DNA of 64,000 bases from Aurelia coerulea (Eukaryota > Cnidaria > Scyphozoa > Semaeostomeae > Ulmaridae). Under the pieces are notes generated by a model, which was not told the DNA's origin, made no database searches, and saw nothing but the letters and a program-made list of their open reading frames with translations. Below are positions 1 through 11,584 of this stretch, piece after piece. The DNA lies in NCBI GenBank assembly GCA_039566865.1, contig CM076954.1, positions 7,262,001 to 7,326,000 of the forward strand, in the 5' to 3' direction. The stretch's first letter is position 1. Every line of letters begins with the position of its first letter. The translations under genes and the position numbers were made by a program.

Positions 1-754
1 TTAACTTCTGTGGCTTGAAAGGAAAAGAACTTGGCTGGTTTCGCTCATATCTCACCAGTAGACGACAATGCTGTGAGGTGAATGGGCGAATTTCCGCTAC
101 AGACAGTATAACTTGTGGTGTGCCACAAGGTTCATGTCTTGGACCACTTCTCTTTCTGATCTATATTAACGATCTTCCTTGCTGTTTGAAAAATTCCCTT
201 GCATCCATGTATGCAGATGACACAAGCATTTACTATGCCTCTGAATCTGTTTCGGAAATTAATCAAGCAGTTAATGCTGACTCAGAAGCTTTGAAAGGAT
301 GGCTTGAAGGGAATAAGTTGTCTTTAAACGTTGCAAAGATAGAGCCAATAATTATAGGGAGTAATGGTAAGCTGCGAAAAATTGACTCTGTTGATTCAAC
401 TAAACCACACCTTAAGATTGGTTCCGAGGATATCAAGTTAGTAAAGGAGGTCAGATACCTTGGTGCTCAGGTTGACCATCAACTTAAATGGACATCTCAA
501 TTGGCCCTAACAACTAATAAGATCTCTAAAGGTATTGGTGTGCTTCGTTATGCCAAGCAGTACCTTCCTATTTCAACTGTCAAGACAATGTATAAGAGTT
601 TAGCGGAGCCTTAATTTAGATATTGCTGTCCTGTCTGGGGAAATGCTGGGGTGACTGCCATTGAAAAATTGCAGAAACTTCAAAATCGGGCTGCAAAACT
701 CGTCACCAACAGTCCATTTGATGCTACTGCTTTACCAGTTATTCGGGCGCTTAA
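1..754 (+). pseudogene. Family A (copy A1) L2-like retrotransposon RT, left half, broken
   Basis: This is the second half of a non-LTR reverse transcriptase; the 5' part lies outside the window. Visible are the RT motif GVPQGSCLGPLLFLIYINDL and the catalytic MYADDTSIYY, followed by the thumb segment (KYLG-like, YAKQYLP). Position 612-614 is a TAA stop where the sister copy at 59.7 kb has a tyrosine codon, so a single base change ended the frame. Translation resumes after the stop (FRYCCPVWGNAGVTAIEKLQ). The gene is cut at 754 by a 5.15-kb DNA element and continues at 5906. It acts in target-primed reverse transcription in intact family members. The RT assignment is secure; the clade (L2-like) rests on the (TGAAA)n-type tail at 6.4 kb. 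Confidence 0.85.
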
Positions 755-829
755 CCCTCTCCCTGTTTGTGTCCCACTTGTGGTCTCACCAAAAAAATAT
801 GCTAAAAATCGAAATTCCTTGGAATTGTC

Positions 830-1185
830 TCAAAATTGGCACACAACCTTTTTCAGACGTGCTGATTATGAATATGAACATAGATTTCGAAAATATTGTC
901 ACTAAATTGGTTCAAATGGCACATAAATGGCACAAATGCCCAAAAATTGAAATCACGTCAAATATTTTCAAAATTGGTACAGGGACTATTTCAGGTGTGC
1001 TTATCAATAATATGAACATAAATTTTGAAAACATTGTCACCGAAATGGTCCAAATGGCACACAAAGTGGCACAAATGTCCAAAAATTTATATCACGTCAA
1101 ATTTTTTCATAATTGGTACAGCGAGTATTTCAGATGTGCTTATTACGAATATGAACATAAATTTTGAAAACACTGTCACCGAAAT
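830..1185 (-). repeat. 139-bp tandem repeat, left arm of foldback element
   Basis: About two and a half copies of the unit marked by CAGACGTGCTGATTATGAAT at 853 and related copies near 993 and 1130 (spacing about 139 bases). They are in reverse orientation to the right-arm array. Apparent reading frames across the array are by-products of the repeat. Confidence 0.85.
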
Positions 1186-1682
1186 TCAGTCATATCGTTC
1201 TAGAGATTTAGGATATTTTACTTGGAAGCAGTTTTCAATCTTCTTGACGATTTATAATTCATAACATATGAAATTCCCGAGAGTTGATAGTTCTGCTGTA
1301 ATTGTTTCAACCAACATCTTAGGCAAACATTGGTCAAATTGTACACTATGAATAGGCAAATCTAATTGAGCCTCTATGCCACAAAGTGATTGGTCGTTCA
1401 TGGAATAGGTTTATAATAGTTCATTTTACATTTCGCCAAATGCCAGTATATCAGTTAGGGAAGCTAATAGTTGAAACAACGTTAGGAAAAATGCTGTAAA
1501 TGTGTGCGTAGATGCCATTGATAAACATGCCCAGCACGATCACACCTTTGTCTCTCATATTGGCTTGACGGAGGAAAATGAAAAGTGGCACATATTTATG
1601 AAAATTTTAGCAGTGAATGTCACCCAAGGTTGGTTAATTAGGTTACTAAATTTTGACTGGAAGATTGGCTTATATCTCAACC

Positions 1683-1816
1683 GAGGGGCGAATCAATCTC
1701 GTACACCTTTGGAAAAATTCACTTTGTTTTCAAGAAAAATCCTTAAAAAATCCCTAAAAATCCTATTGTTTTAAAAATTCTCGTACGCCTTTTCGGAAGA
1801 GTGACACACCCCTCGA
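1683..1816. mobile_element. Small MITE inside foldback core
   Basis: Ends are inverted (CGAGGGG at the left, CCCCTCG at the right) around an AT-rich centre containing TCTCGTACG. A similar 158-bp unit with CGAGGGGCAAATCACTCC ends and the same TCTCGTACG interior lies at 22795. The pairing is weak beyond the termini. Confidence 0.4.
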
Positions 1817-1864
1817 TCTTAACCAGAGATGATGTGACGAAATTTAGATTTACAAATCAACAGA

Positions 1865-2021
1865 GACGTAGGAACCGGTAGCACTGGAGCACGTGCCCCC
1901 CTCAGGATTTTGCAATAAACAAAGAAGTGCCCTTCTTATTTTCAGGAAGTGCCCCTTTAGCTTAATGAAAAAAATGCCCTTGAAGTGTCGTGCCCCCCAA
2001 GTTTGAGATGCTTCCTACGTC
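1865..2021. mobile_element. MITE with GACGTAGGAA termini
   Basis: Starts GACGTAGGAACCGG and ends GATGCTTCCTACGTC, giving roughly 10-bp inverted ends. The interior has the signature GTGCCCC...AAGTGCCC...CGTGCCCCCCAAG. Related copies are at about 27906-28062 (inverted) and 62315-63302 (interrupted). It has no coding capacity and sits in the foldback core. Confidence 0.6.
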
Positions 2022-2849
2022 CTTATAAATCAAAGACCTCCTTGTGCTTGATTCTGCCAATTACTATCGATTGCAGAGCTGCAGAATTAACAAGACACAT
2101 TGGGTAAAAATTTGCTAATTCTAGACAAAGAATTTTTTGCCCAACATAACGATTTCCAAAAGGATATGTCTTTCATTGAGATGCAATAAATGCAACCTAT
2201 TGCTGATGGAATGATGAAGCCAACCTATTTGTTTATTGGATAATGATTTTTAATCTTCTGCTCATAAATGGGAGCAAGAAATGTGCAAAGTGGAAGAGAA
2301 ATATCAATTATCCGTGTCACAAAAGTAGTACAGCTTTATAAGGGAGCAAATGAGTGGGTAGATCGCACTAGTCAGATTTATGGCACCAGCAAAATTGTAT
2401 AGTTATAGTTATTTATTAAAGTCCTCAACTATGGTATAAACAATATTCTAGGGACTGTACAAAAAGGAAGAAATATTTACAAATTATAAATTAAAAGCTA
2501 TTTTAAAAAAGTGTGTTTTGAGCAGTGATTTAAAATTGTATTCCAACTCTGTGTGCAGGTCAGTCCCAAAACATTAATTGTTTGCTTGGTGGTAATATCA
2601 TCAAATTGTGCTGCCTTATCAGTTCAAAGAGGCGACAGGCTACATGATTTTATCAATTCTATTTTTAAACTTCAACGTTGAGGCCAATGAAGAAATTACA
2701 ATAGACAGCACCGCAACATGATCCGGAAAGTGAATCAATTTTAAAAGCAGAGAGGCTGATCAAGGCACACTCTAGCAACTTTAAAGGATAGTTATCAATA
2801 AGTTGAGAACTGAGGTTGACTTTTTATGTGAACCTTTTACATCTCAGGT

Positions 2850-2885
2850 ATCAATCAATCAATCAATCATCAATCAATCAATCAA
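2850..2885. repeat. (ATCA)n microsatellite
   Basis: Tandem ATCA units with one interruption. Confidence 0.9.
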
Positions 2886-3839
2886 ATGAACTGAATCCTT
2901 TTAGATTCAAAGGATTATTCTAAGGAATTCCTCTTTAGAGCTGTTACAAAGTCACTGACACAAAGCAAACTTTCTCGCAGCTTTCTTGGAATGAATTTCG
3001 GCGGATTTCGACTTTTCAGTTCAGATCAGCGCTTTCACGCAGTTATCACATCTGATAAAGTCTGACTGAGAATTAGTACCTGTATTAGTCTTCTCAGTTT
3101 TGTGAAGGAAAGTAGAGCATGCAAACAATCTATTGGAAGTTTTCTATAAAAATCCTTTGAAACAAAATTTACGCCCAGAATGAGGTAGTTTCGAGTTTCC
3201 AGTGTTGCTATACATCATCCTGCAATACTGCAATACGATATTGAAGAACAGTCACTAAAACCTATTTGCAAATCAGAGTAGAAATAAGAGAAGGATTGCA
3301 GAACACAGATTCAAAACGTTAATGAGCTTTTTATATAGAAGTCAGGAGAGAAGGTTTTTTAAACTTTTCATTCTTATGGCACGGCAATCATGAATGAAAT
3401 AAGCTTGGAGATTCGAGAAATTTATGATGTGACAAAAGACGGTCAGTATGCCAGAACATAAATCTTTCGATAATTTTTATGAAAGAAGGAGACATCACCT
3501 TGGGTCATCTGCTGCGAATCTTCTAGTTTTTAAGTACAGAGGCAATTCTAGCTACACTGTTCTTGTTCACCACGTTAGACAATGCCTACTGTCAGTAGAA
3601 ATTCTGTTTTTCTCAGCAAATACACATCCGAGGCAAGCTATAATTGAAACCTTCTTGATACAGTATGCTCATACTTCGGGCATTGCCATATTTTTGGGCA
3701 GTTCAACACTATTACAATTTTTTGTTGGTTGTTCCACCTTTGGTGTCATTTAGACACTATTAGAGACAAATTTCCAACATCCATTTCATATTCGTATCAT
3801 CAGATTTGAATACGTTCAATAGCAATTTTGAAGCAACTT

Positions 3840-5820
3840 GACACAATCCAATCTTTGACCTTGCACAACTTTGTGTGGAATTTGGACCAATTCAGTGACA
3901 ATATTTTAGAAATTTATTGTCATATTTGGAATCAGTATGCTTGACATAGGCTCTATACAAATTTTGAAGAAATTTGATATAATTTTCAATTTATTGTCAT
4001 TTGTGCCACTGTGTGCTTTTTGACATTATTTTCAAAATTGTTTCTTCTGTTTGTAATCAGTACATTTGAAATAGGTAATTTACAAATTTTGAAACAATTT
4101 GAAATAGTTTTGTCATTTGTGGCACTGTGTGCCATTTGGATAATTTTAGTGACAGTGAACATTTTTGTGACAATATTTTCAAAATTCATATTCATGTTCG
4201 TAACCAGCACACCTAAAATAGTCCCTGTACCAATTTTGAACAAATACCACGCAATATACACCTTTGGAAATTGTTTCCACTTTGTATACCATTTGGACCA
4301 TTTTGGTGACAGCATTTCAAAAGTTTGTGTGCCATTTTGCCCATTTTTGTGACAATATTTTTAAAAGTTATGTTCATATTCACAATGTACACATCTGAAA
4401 TAGTATCTGTACCAATTTTGAAACACTTTTGACGCAATTTCAATGTTTGGACATTTGTGCCACTTTGTGTGCCATTTTGTCAATTTTTGTGACAATGTTT
4501 TCAAAATTTATGTTCATATTAGTGATAAGCACACCTGAAATAGTCCCTGTACCACTTTTGAAAATATTGGACGTGATTTCAATTTTTGGACATTTGTGCC
4601 ACTTTGTGTGCCATTTTGTCCATTTTTGTGACAATAATTGTAGAAACTTTCCTCTCTCCTCTCTTCCTCTCTTCGCTCCTCCACAATTTTTCTCCCCCGC
4701 TCTTTCCTCTCTCCTCCGCAAAGCCACCAAGCGCACATTGCTCCTCCACAGATGCTGCTTTTGCCGTATCTCACTCGCAGAAGCCGCATTTCGTTTGCTT
4801 TCTTACTACTTTTTATGTGGGCTCCCTGTGCCTGAAATAGTCCCTGTACCACTTTTGAAAATATTTGACGCGATTTCAATTTTTGGGCATTTGTGCCACT
4901 TTGTGTGCCATTTGGACGACTTTAGTGACAATATTTTCAAAATTTATGTTCATATTCGTAATCAGCACGTCTGAAATAGTCCTTGTACCAATTTTGAAGA
5001 AAGCTGACGCAATATCAATTTTTGGACATTTGTACCACTTTGTGTGCCATTTGGACGACTTTAGTGACAATATTTTCAAAATTTATGTTCATATTCGTAA
5101 TCAGCACGTCTGAAATAGTCTTTGTACCAATTTTGAAGAAAGCTGACGCAACATCAATTTTTGGACATTTGTGCCACTTTGTGTGCCATTGGACCACTTT
5201 AGTGACAATATTTTCAAAATTTATGTTCATATTCGTAATCAGCACGTCTGAAATAGTCTTTGTACCAATTTTGAAGAAAGCTGATGCAATATCAATTTTT
5301 GGACATTTGTGCCACTTTGTGTGCCATTTGGACCACTTTAGTGACAATATTTTCAAAATTTATGTTCATATTCGTAATCAGCACGTCTGAAATAGTCCCT
5401 GAACCAATTTTGAAGAAAGCTGACGCAATATCAATTTTTGGACATTTGTGCCACGTTGTGTGCCATTTGGACCACTTCAGTGACAACATTTTCAAAATTT
5501 ATGTTCATATTCGTAATCAGCACGTCTGAAATAGTCCCTGTACCAATTTTAAAGAAAGCTGACGCAATATCAATTTTGGACATTTGTGCCACTTTGTGTG
5601 CCATTTGGACCACTTTAGTGACAATATTTTTAAAATTAATGTTCATATTCATAATCAGCACGTCTGAAATAGTCTTTGTACCAATTTTGAAGAAAGCTGA
5701 TGCAATATCAATTTTTGGACATTTGTGCCACTTTGTGTGCCATTTGGACCACTTTAGTGACAATATTTTCAAAATTAATGTTCATATTCATAATCAGCAC
5801 GTCTGAAATAGGTTGTGTGC
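3840..5820 (+). repeat. 139-bp tandem repeat, right arm of foldback element
   Basis: About thirteen units, each containing GTGCCACTTTGTGTGCCAT and ATCAGCACGTCTGAAATAG. ATCAGCACGTC starts at 4961, 5100, 5238, 5377, 5516, 5654 and 5793, a period of 138-139 bases. Outer units (4850-5820) are nearly identical, while inner units (3840-4640) are strongly diverged. A pyrimidine-rich stretch of about 190 bases interrupts the array near 4640-4830. Confidence 0.9.
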
Positions 5821-5905
5821 CAATTTTGAGAAAATTCCAAGGAATTTCGATTTCTGGCATAACTTTTTTAGTGAGACCACAAGTGGGACACAAACAGGGA
5901 AAGGG

Positions 5906-6418
5906 ATGGCCCACTGTCAGGGAGCTTATTGATTTTGAAGCTCAGAAAATGGTCTTTAAATCCCTTAATGGGGACGTGCCTTCTTATATGAAAGACATGT
6001 TCACGAGAGTCAACAACTCTACCATTCGTTCTCTTAGAAACGCTGAAGTCAATCTCAGGTTACCATTATAAAATCGGCAGGGGGGCAGAAATGTTTCGCG
6101 TACCGAGGCGCCAAGCTTTGGAACAGTCTTGGCCCTGAGATTAGAAATACTTCAACCCTGAGAGCGTTTAAAAAGAAGGTGCAACCATGAATTTCTCACC
6201 AATTCTTTTCTGTTTTCTTTCATTTAGTTATGACAAATTGTAATTAGTTTAGGTTTAGGTTTTATAGCAAATTTCATTTTTATTGTAAATTAGTAGTTAT
6301 TTGTAAGTTTTTAGCATGGCCCCCTGTAAATCAGTATTTTTTATGGAGGGGCTACCATGGGTAAAAAAGATAAAATGAAATTAATGAAATGAAAATGAAA
6401 TGAAATGAAATGAAATGT
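5906..6418 (+). pseudogene. Family A (copy A1), right half and 3' tail
   Basis: Continues the RT C-terminus from 754 (WPTVRELIDFEAQKMVFKS, then SYMKDMFTRVNNSTIRSLRN). A frameshift near 6068 breaks the last segment (CFAYRGAKLWNSLGPEI-like). The 3' UTR carries AGCATGGCCCCCTGTAAATC and GGGGCTACCATGGGTAAAA, and ends in ATGAAA-type short repeats near 6418. The same 3' end is found in A2 at 60.6 kb, in A3 and in a scrap near 14.25 kb. Confidence 0.85.
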
Positions 6419-6439
6419 AGTTTTTCTCTCTGGAGGTTT

Positions 6440-6600
6440 ACACTTAAGGTGGCTCTGCCACTTAAGGTGGCTCACTACTGAAAATTTCGACATCATGACA
6501 CAGCAATAAGGTGGTTCCCTACCAAGAAAAATAAGCTAAACACATACAAGAAGCTATTGGTTAAGGTGCTTCGCTACTGATAAAACTTGTACAGCGATAC
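6440..6600. repeat. AAGGTGGCTC-type dispersed repeat
   Basis: Four variants of the motif TTAAGGTGGCTCACTACTGA (near 6448, 6465, 6510 and 6565) lie within 130 bases. This looks like overlapping MITE ends, but no complete element could be delimited. Confidence 0.35.
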
Positions 6601-6644
6601 ACACTCTTGGTGACCTATCGCCCATGATTAATCATCGATCGCTC

Positions 6645-7090
6645 GTGGATGGGGTGTGCAGTACAGTGGTGGATATTCAGTATAGTTGGGAGGGATCCAG
6701 AGTACAGTGGGGTGGATACCTTGAGTACAGTGGGGGATATTCAGTACAGTGGGGGCATACCATGATGTGTGTGGGGAGACATCATCAGTACAGTGGGTGA
6801 TATTCAGCATAGAGGGGAGGACCGGTGTACAGTGGGGGCATACCATGATGTGTATGGGGAGGCATCTCGGAGTACAATGGGGGATGTTCAGTACAGTGGG
6901 GAGGATTTCGGAGTACAGTGGGGGAAGTTCAATACAGTGGGGAGGATTTCGAAGTACAGTGGGGGATATTCAGTACAGTAGGGAGAAGCCATACAGCAGT
7001 GGAGGGATACCATGATGTGTGTGGAGAGGCTTCATCAGTACAGTGGGGGATATTCAGTACAATGAGGAGGCAACCTAAGTACTGTGGGGG
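6645..7090. repeat. G-rich minisatellite (AGTACAGTGGGGG)
   Basis: About sixteen copies of GTACAGTGGGG-type motifs at spacings near 20 or 42-45 bases. A higher-order phrase, CATACCATGATGTGTGTGGGGAG, recurs near 6755, 6838 and 7008. All long frames here derive from the repeat. Confidence 0.85.
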
Positions 7091-7293
7091 CTTTCTATGT
7101 TCACAAAGAATACTAATGTCATGAAATACTAGTTTATGATATTTCAGTAGATCTAATAATAGTTACTGAGTTCGAAAAGTCAACCCAATGCTTTAATTTG
7201 TGAGTGTGAAGTTGAAGGACTCTTGATGAGTGTTTCGATGCACTTTTACTAAATGATAGCTACAAACATAGCTACACAGAAATGATTCCTCAC

Positions 7294-7461
7294 TTGATAC
7301 TCCTCCGCACCCTCGATTATGACTGGCTGATTAATCCATGGATTCCAATTTCCATCTGGTGGTCCCCAGTTGATGACTCCGTTTTCATTTCCAGTGTCTA
7401 AAGGTCGATGGTCGGCAACTATTGGTGGCAAAACTAGCGAAACTGCAGCTCCATCATGTGG
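7294..7461 (-). CDS. DHX9: DHX9 (RNA helicase A) exon, linker before the helicase core
   Basis: A 168-base exon of exactly 56 codons in phase 0-0, beginning PHDGAAVSLVLPP and ending IIEGAEEYQ. On the minus strand it follows a pyrimidine-rich acceptor (TTTCTTACAATTAG, AG at 7463-7462) and ends at CAA|GTGAGG. The central INWGPPDGNWNPW matches the conserved PWSPPQSNWNPW segment of human DHX9, which lies between dsRBD2 and the DEAH helicase domain. DHX9 is an ATP-dependent RNA/DNA helicase in the nucleus, acting in transcription and RNA processing. The preceding exon is at 40012-40101; the following exon must be left of position 1. The family assignment was recalled, not searched, but the conserved NWNPW in gene order with two more DHX9 exons makes it strong. 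Confidence 0.85.
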
Positions 7462-7684
7462 CTAATTGTAAGAAATAAAAAAGAAATAACATCAAAAGTT
7501 GAACATTTTTGTACTTTGGAAACCAAGGATGAAAAATGCATTAGCGTCTTTGTTTACATTTTTGCGTGTTTGCTTACGTCTTCAGAAGAACCAATAACAA
7601 AGCTCCTTTTTCACACGTCTTCCTTATTGGTTTTTACAAATGGCGTCCTGTAAACACAGAAGTTGTGGGGCGTTTAGAGCAAAA

Positions 7685-7687
<3 letters not shown>

Positions 7688-7722
<35 letters not shown>
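7688..7722. repeat. (CT)n microsatellite
   Basis: Uninterrupted CT dinucleotide run. Confidence 0.95.
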
Positions 7723-7723
<1 letters not shown>

Positions 7724-7981
7724 AAGGACAAAGGCACACTAATATTTTAGAATTGGATTTTTTCTTGATTTAACAGCACTGCACAATTTTCACAGTTTGA
7801 AAACAGCTCAAAGCTAAGGCACGAGGAGGCCCCCGTCCGTATAGTCCGTGACAAGATGGGTTCCTTATTATTTGGAGATGTTTCAGGGGGTCAGTCTATG
7901 AAACATGGAGGTGAAACGCACCTTTGCATTCCTTTGCATGTATGTTTGTGATATTATTTTCGAACGCTAGGTTTTGCATGT

Positions 7982-8160
7982 AGTTGAGTTGAGTTGAGTT
8001 GAGTTGAGTTGAGTTGAGTTGAGTTGAGTTGAGTTGAGTTGTATGTATGTTTGGATTCACCACAAAATTAAAATATTTACAATTTAAAAATAATACATAG
8101 CAATTAAAATACGCAATTTACATGACCATACATTTAATATAAATTAAGAAACACCCCTAA
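7982..8160 (-). mobile_element. 3'-end scrap of a retroelement with (AACTC)n tail
   Basis: A GAGTT pentanucleotide run (7982-8041), read on the minus strand as (AACTC)n, adjoins about 120 bases of AT-rich sequence. This resembles the 3' UTR plus tail of an L2-like element in reverse orientation. No coding part remains. Confidence 0.45.
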
Positions 8161-8204
8161 TCATAGTGGCAGGGATAGCATTAAAAGATCGACACCAAGT
8201 AAGC

Positions 8205-11200
8205 ATGGCGGCCATAAAGACGTATGTCTCGCTGCTGCTGATTTTAATCGTAAATTTTCGTGTCAAGAAGCTTGCATTCGTTAGCTCAGACAGCATTGGC
8301 TTAAGTATTGATGGTTCTAGTATTGTAAATGAAAGAGAAACCTTCATCATGTCCACTCTATGGGAAGCAAGAGGCGGAAAGTTTACTTTTCGAATTCGAA
8401 GTTCAACCCCAGCATTCATCGGCCTAATTCTTTTGTTATGTGGAGACATTGAAATCTGCCCCGGACCTGTTTCAGAACGAAGATACAACCCGGAGCTTGA
8501 GCATCTCACCAACCAACGTGGCCTTAAGATTTTACATCAGAATGTACGAGGTTTGTTTGCCAATCATGCTTACATCTGTGAACTTATTCAAAGTTTCAAA
8601 GGAATCGACTTTTTGACTTTGAGCGAAACCCACCTCGAAAGTAATGACAATGATGCAAATGAAATGCTCAAAATTCCAGGATACATTTTCGTTAGTAAGC
8701 CCAGACCAACCGGTAAGGGAGGTGGAGTTGCAGCTTACATCTCAGAAAAATTAATTTGCGATCGAAGGCATGATTTGGAAAATGATATCCTAGAATGTTT
8801 ATGGATTGAAGTAAAACCAGCCAAGACCAAGGGATTTTTACTTGCAATAACATATCGTCCTCCTGATACTTCTAAATATTTCCCAAAAGATTTTGATAAT
8901 CATTTCAATGCAATGCTGTCTAAAGCAAACGAGACGCCCAAAGAAATTATCCTCTTGGGAGATGTAAATGTTAACTTCCTAGACAGTACAAACGGAAAAG
9001 ATTTCAAATCTATTCTAAATCTTTGTGGTCTGGAACAATTGATTCAAATGCCAACAAGAATAACTGATTCAACATTAACACTTATTGACATTATTGGGAC
9101 CAACAATCCAGCCACGATCAGAGACGCAAGGGTTATACCCACGGGGATAGGAGATCATGATATGGTTGGCTGTGTGCGCAAAATAAACCTCGCGAGAGAA
9201 GCTCCAAGACAGATAACCTGTCGCAACTATCGAAACTACGATCCAGACAAAATGTACGAGGATCTGCGCAATAGTGACTGGCTACGTGTTTTGAATTGCG
9301 TCGATCTGAACGAAGCTTGGGGCTACATGAAGGACATACTTTCGGGGGTTTTCAACAAGCATGCACCAAAGATACAGAAAATAGTGAAAGGAAAAGCTGC
9401 CCCTTGGCTAAACGAAGGTGTCAAAAGCGACTGATGAATGAGAGGGATAAAGTATTGCGAAAGTTTCGAAAGACGAAAGCGGAAGTGGATCAAGCAGCAT
9501 ATAAAGAGAAGCGAAATGTAGTAAACGTAGCAGTGAGAAAGGCAAAGTCTTCTTATCATAGAAAGCTGCTGAGTGAAAATGCAGGAAACCCAAACAGATT
9601 CTGGAGAACTATTAAATCGATCTATCCATCGAAGCCAAAAAATTCAAACATAAATATTAACTTTGAAATTGATGAAGAGCAGGTAAACAATCCTAGCGCT
9701 ATCTCAAATGGTTTTTGCTCCTTCTTCACAAATGTTATAAGCGAAATGAAAAGAAAAGCGTTCCCTTTACGAGATTTCATATGGCAAAATTTGAGCAAGA
9801 TTGAGAAGAAAACTGAAAAACGGTTCCATTTCAAACCTGTTACAAGTACTGAAGTTGAGAGGTGTCTGAAAGGTATGAAACGTTCGAAATCAACCGGCCT
9901 CGATGATCTCCCGCCGGGGTTATTAAAGGACTCTGCAGCAATCATATCGTTGCCCCTGACCCATATCATAAATCTCTCGTTTTCCACTGGCGTTTTCCCA
10001 AGTCAATGGAAAAATGCAAGAATTGTTCCAGTGCACAAATCAGGATCAAAGTCAAGCTTTGATAACTACAGGCCAATATCGATACTGCCAGTTCTGTCTA
10101 AAGTTATCGAAAAATTGGTTCATCAGCAGCTCATGAGATTCCTTGATGAAAATAAGTTGTTGTCTGAGTTCCAGTTTGGTTTCAGACCGAAAATGTCTAC
10201 GGAGCTGGCAGCAACACTCTTTCTCGAAAATATCCGCAAAAATGTTGATCAAGGATACATGGTTGGTGCTACTTTCATCGACCTCAGCAAGGCATTCGAT
10301 ACAATAAGCCATTCAAAGCTATTAGCTAAGCTCCATATGGTTTAAATGGAACTGAGCTTGAGTGGTTTACAAATTACCTATTCAATCGAAATGCACAAGT
10401 ATCGTTCAATGGTTCTATCTCCAATCCACAAAAGATGATAAGTGGGGTGCCGCAGGGATCAATCCTAGGCCCTCTTCTATTTATTCTCTTTTTCAATGAT
10501 ATTGCATATTCCACTAAAGGTGCCAGCATAATAAAATACGCAGATGATACCGTTATTTGCGTAGCTGGTAAAGAGATCAAAGAAATAAATGCAAAATTAT
10601 CAAATGCCATGGCAGAACTTTCAGTCTGGTTCAGTGAAAACGAATTAATCCTCATCCTGAAGAAAGGAAAAACTGAAGCCCTATTATTTGGAACAGCTCA
10701 GAGAATCCGGAAATGCACGGGGCCTTTATGCATATTACACGAGGATGGTCAAATCAACATCACTTCGACATACAAGTATCTAGGTGTGCACCTAGACTCT
10801 TCATTGAATCTTAACAATGATTTTGATGCCAAATACAAGAAAGCCACAGGTCGTTAACGACTCTTAGCAAAGATCAGAAGCCATTTGGACATAGAATCAG
10901 CGAAAGCCATCTACCGTGCAATGGTATTACCAGTGCTCACTTATTGCGGCATATTGAATCTGAAATTGAATAGGACACAAGAAAACAAGCTCAACTCGTT
11001 TCACAATCGTGCAATGCAAATAGTCGCAAAAAATCAAAGATGTGAAGTTATATCACCAATAAATGCAGTTAAAAAGAGAGCCTGCGTGCTAGTATACAAT
11101 GTCCTGCAGAACAATGTCTGTCATGCTTTAAACCAATACTTTATGTATCAAGAACATTGCAAGAACACAAGGAACAATCATTATAGTGTATGTCTTCCAC

Positions 11201-11571
11201 GGATAAGAACTGAATACGCGAGGAAAGGTTTCTACTACATGGGTGCAAAGACTTTTAATGAGCTACCACTAGGTGCAAGGACGTCTGACAATGCATCTGA
11301 TTTTATGAAAATTATGAACACAATTTATACATAAGATTTTAATTTGTTATACTACAAAATTGATTTTTTTGAGAACTGCAGTTGTAACATATTTATATAT
11401 TTTCTTTTTAAGCACCTTTCTTTTTACAGGACAAACATTGATAACAGCAATTTCGTAATTGTTGAAGTTTTTATCCTGTTAAATAATTCGTTATTATTAT
11501 TATTTGACCTTATTTCCATAATGGTCCCCTTAGAGATGGTTGCAAAAAAAATAAAAAAATAAATAAAAAAA
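8205..11571 (+). pseudogene. L2/CR1-like retrotransposon ORF2 (element L), endonuclease-RT, two frameshifts and one stop
   Basis: The best start is ATG at 8205 (MAAIKTYVSLLLILIV). A hydrophobic N-terminus is followed by LLLCGDIEICPGP, a 2A-like motif whose Asn is Cys. Then comes an APE endonuclease (ILHQNVRGL, LSETHLES, AITYRPPD, LLGDVNVNF, GDHDMVG) up to about 9430. A 2-base insertion near 9426 shifts the frame. The RT continues (NYRPISILPVLSKVIEKL, ATFIDLSKAFDTISHSKL), and a 1-base deletion near 10334 shifts it again. The palm follows (SGVPQGSILGPLLFILFFND, KYADDTVI), then a TAA at 10855 where Leu is expected, then the C-terminus (10885-11334). The 3' UTR ends in an A-rich tail near 11571. 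Nearly full length for ORF2, but inactive. Confidence 0.9.
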
Positions 11572-11584
11572 GTATATATATATA
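11548..11584. repeat. A-rich tail and (TA)n
   Basis: Run of A/AAAT units followed by TATATATATA; probable 3' end of element L. Confidence 0.7.

Larger units (their letters stand above)
755..5905. mobile_element. Foldback DNA transposon with satellite-array arms
   Basis: The two ends are inverted copies: CCCTCTCCCTGTTTGTG at 755 matches the reverse complement of CACAAACAGGGAAAGGG ending at 5905, and the match runs on for about 100 bases (CCCACTTGTGGTCTCAC and so on). It then passes into a 139-bp tandem repeat present in opposite orientation in the two arms (short at left, long at right). The uninterrupted family A copy at 59.9 kb shows the empty site (GCGCTTGA then ATGGCCC), so the boundaries are exact. 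No clear target-site duplication is seen. The core, about 1190-3840, shows no recognisable transposase; it holds two MITE-like repeats and an ATCA microsatellite. It resembles FB/Galileo-type foldback elements in architecture; the superfamily is unknown. Confidence 0.85.

Noticed and set aside
3448..3753. 101-codon frame in the foldback core as a possible transposase
   Set aside because: No catalytic or DNA-binding motif could be seen; length is compatible with chance in this composition.
4011..5806. Many overlapping open frames of 70-180 codons on both strands
   Set aside because: They are translations of the 139-bp tandem repeat; the same peptides recur with the repeat period and have no start, domain or codon pattern of a gene.
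755..5905. TTAA target duplication (piggyBac-like) at the foldback insertion
   Set aside because: The left flank reads TTAA but the right flank is ATGG, and the empty site reads TTGA, so no TTAA duplication exists.
6628..7124. Repetitive open frames (STVGD, QYSGED-like) in three frames
   Set aside because: By-products of the GTACAGTGGGG minisatellite.
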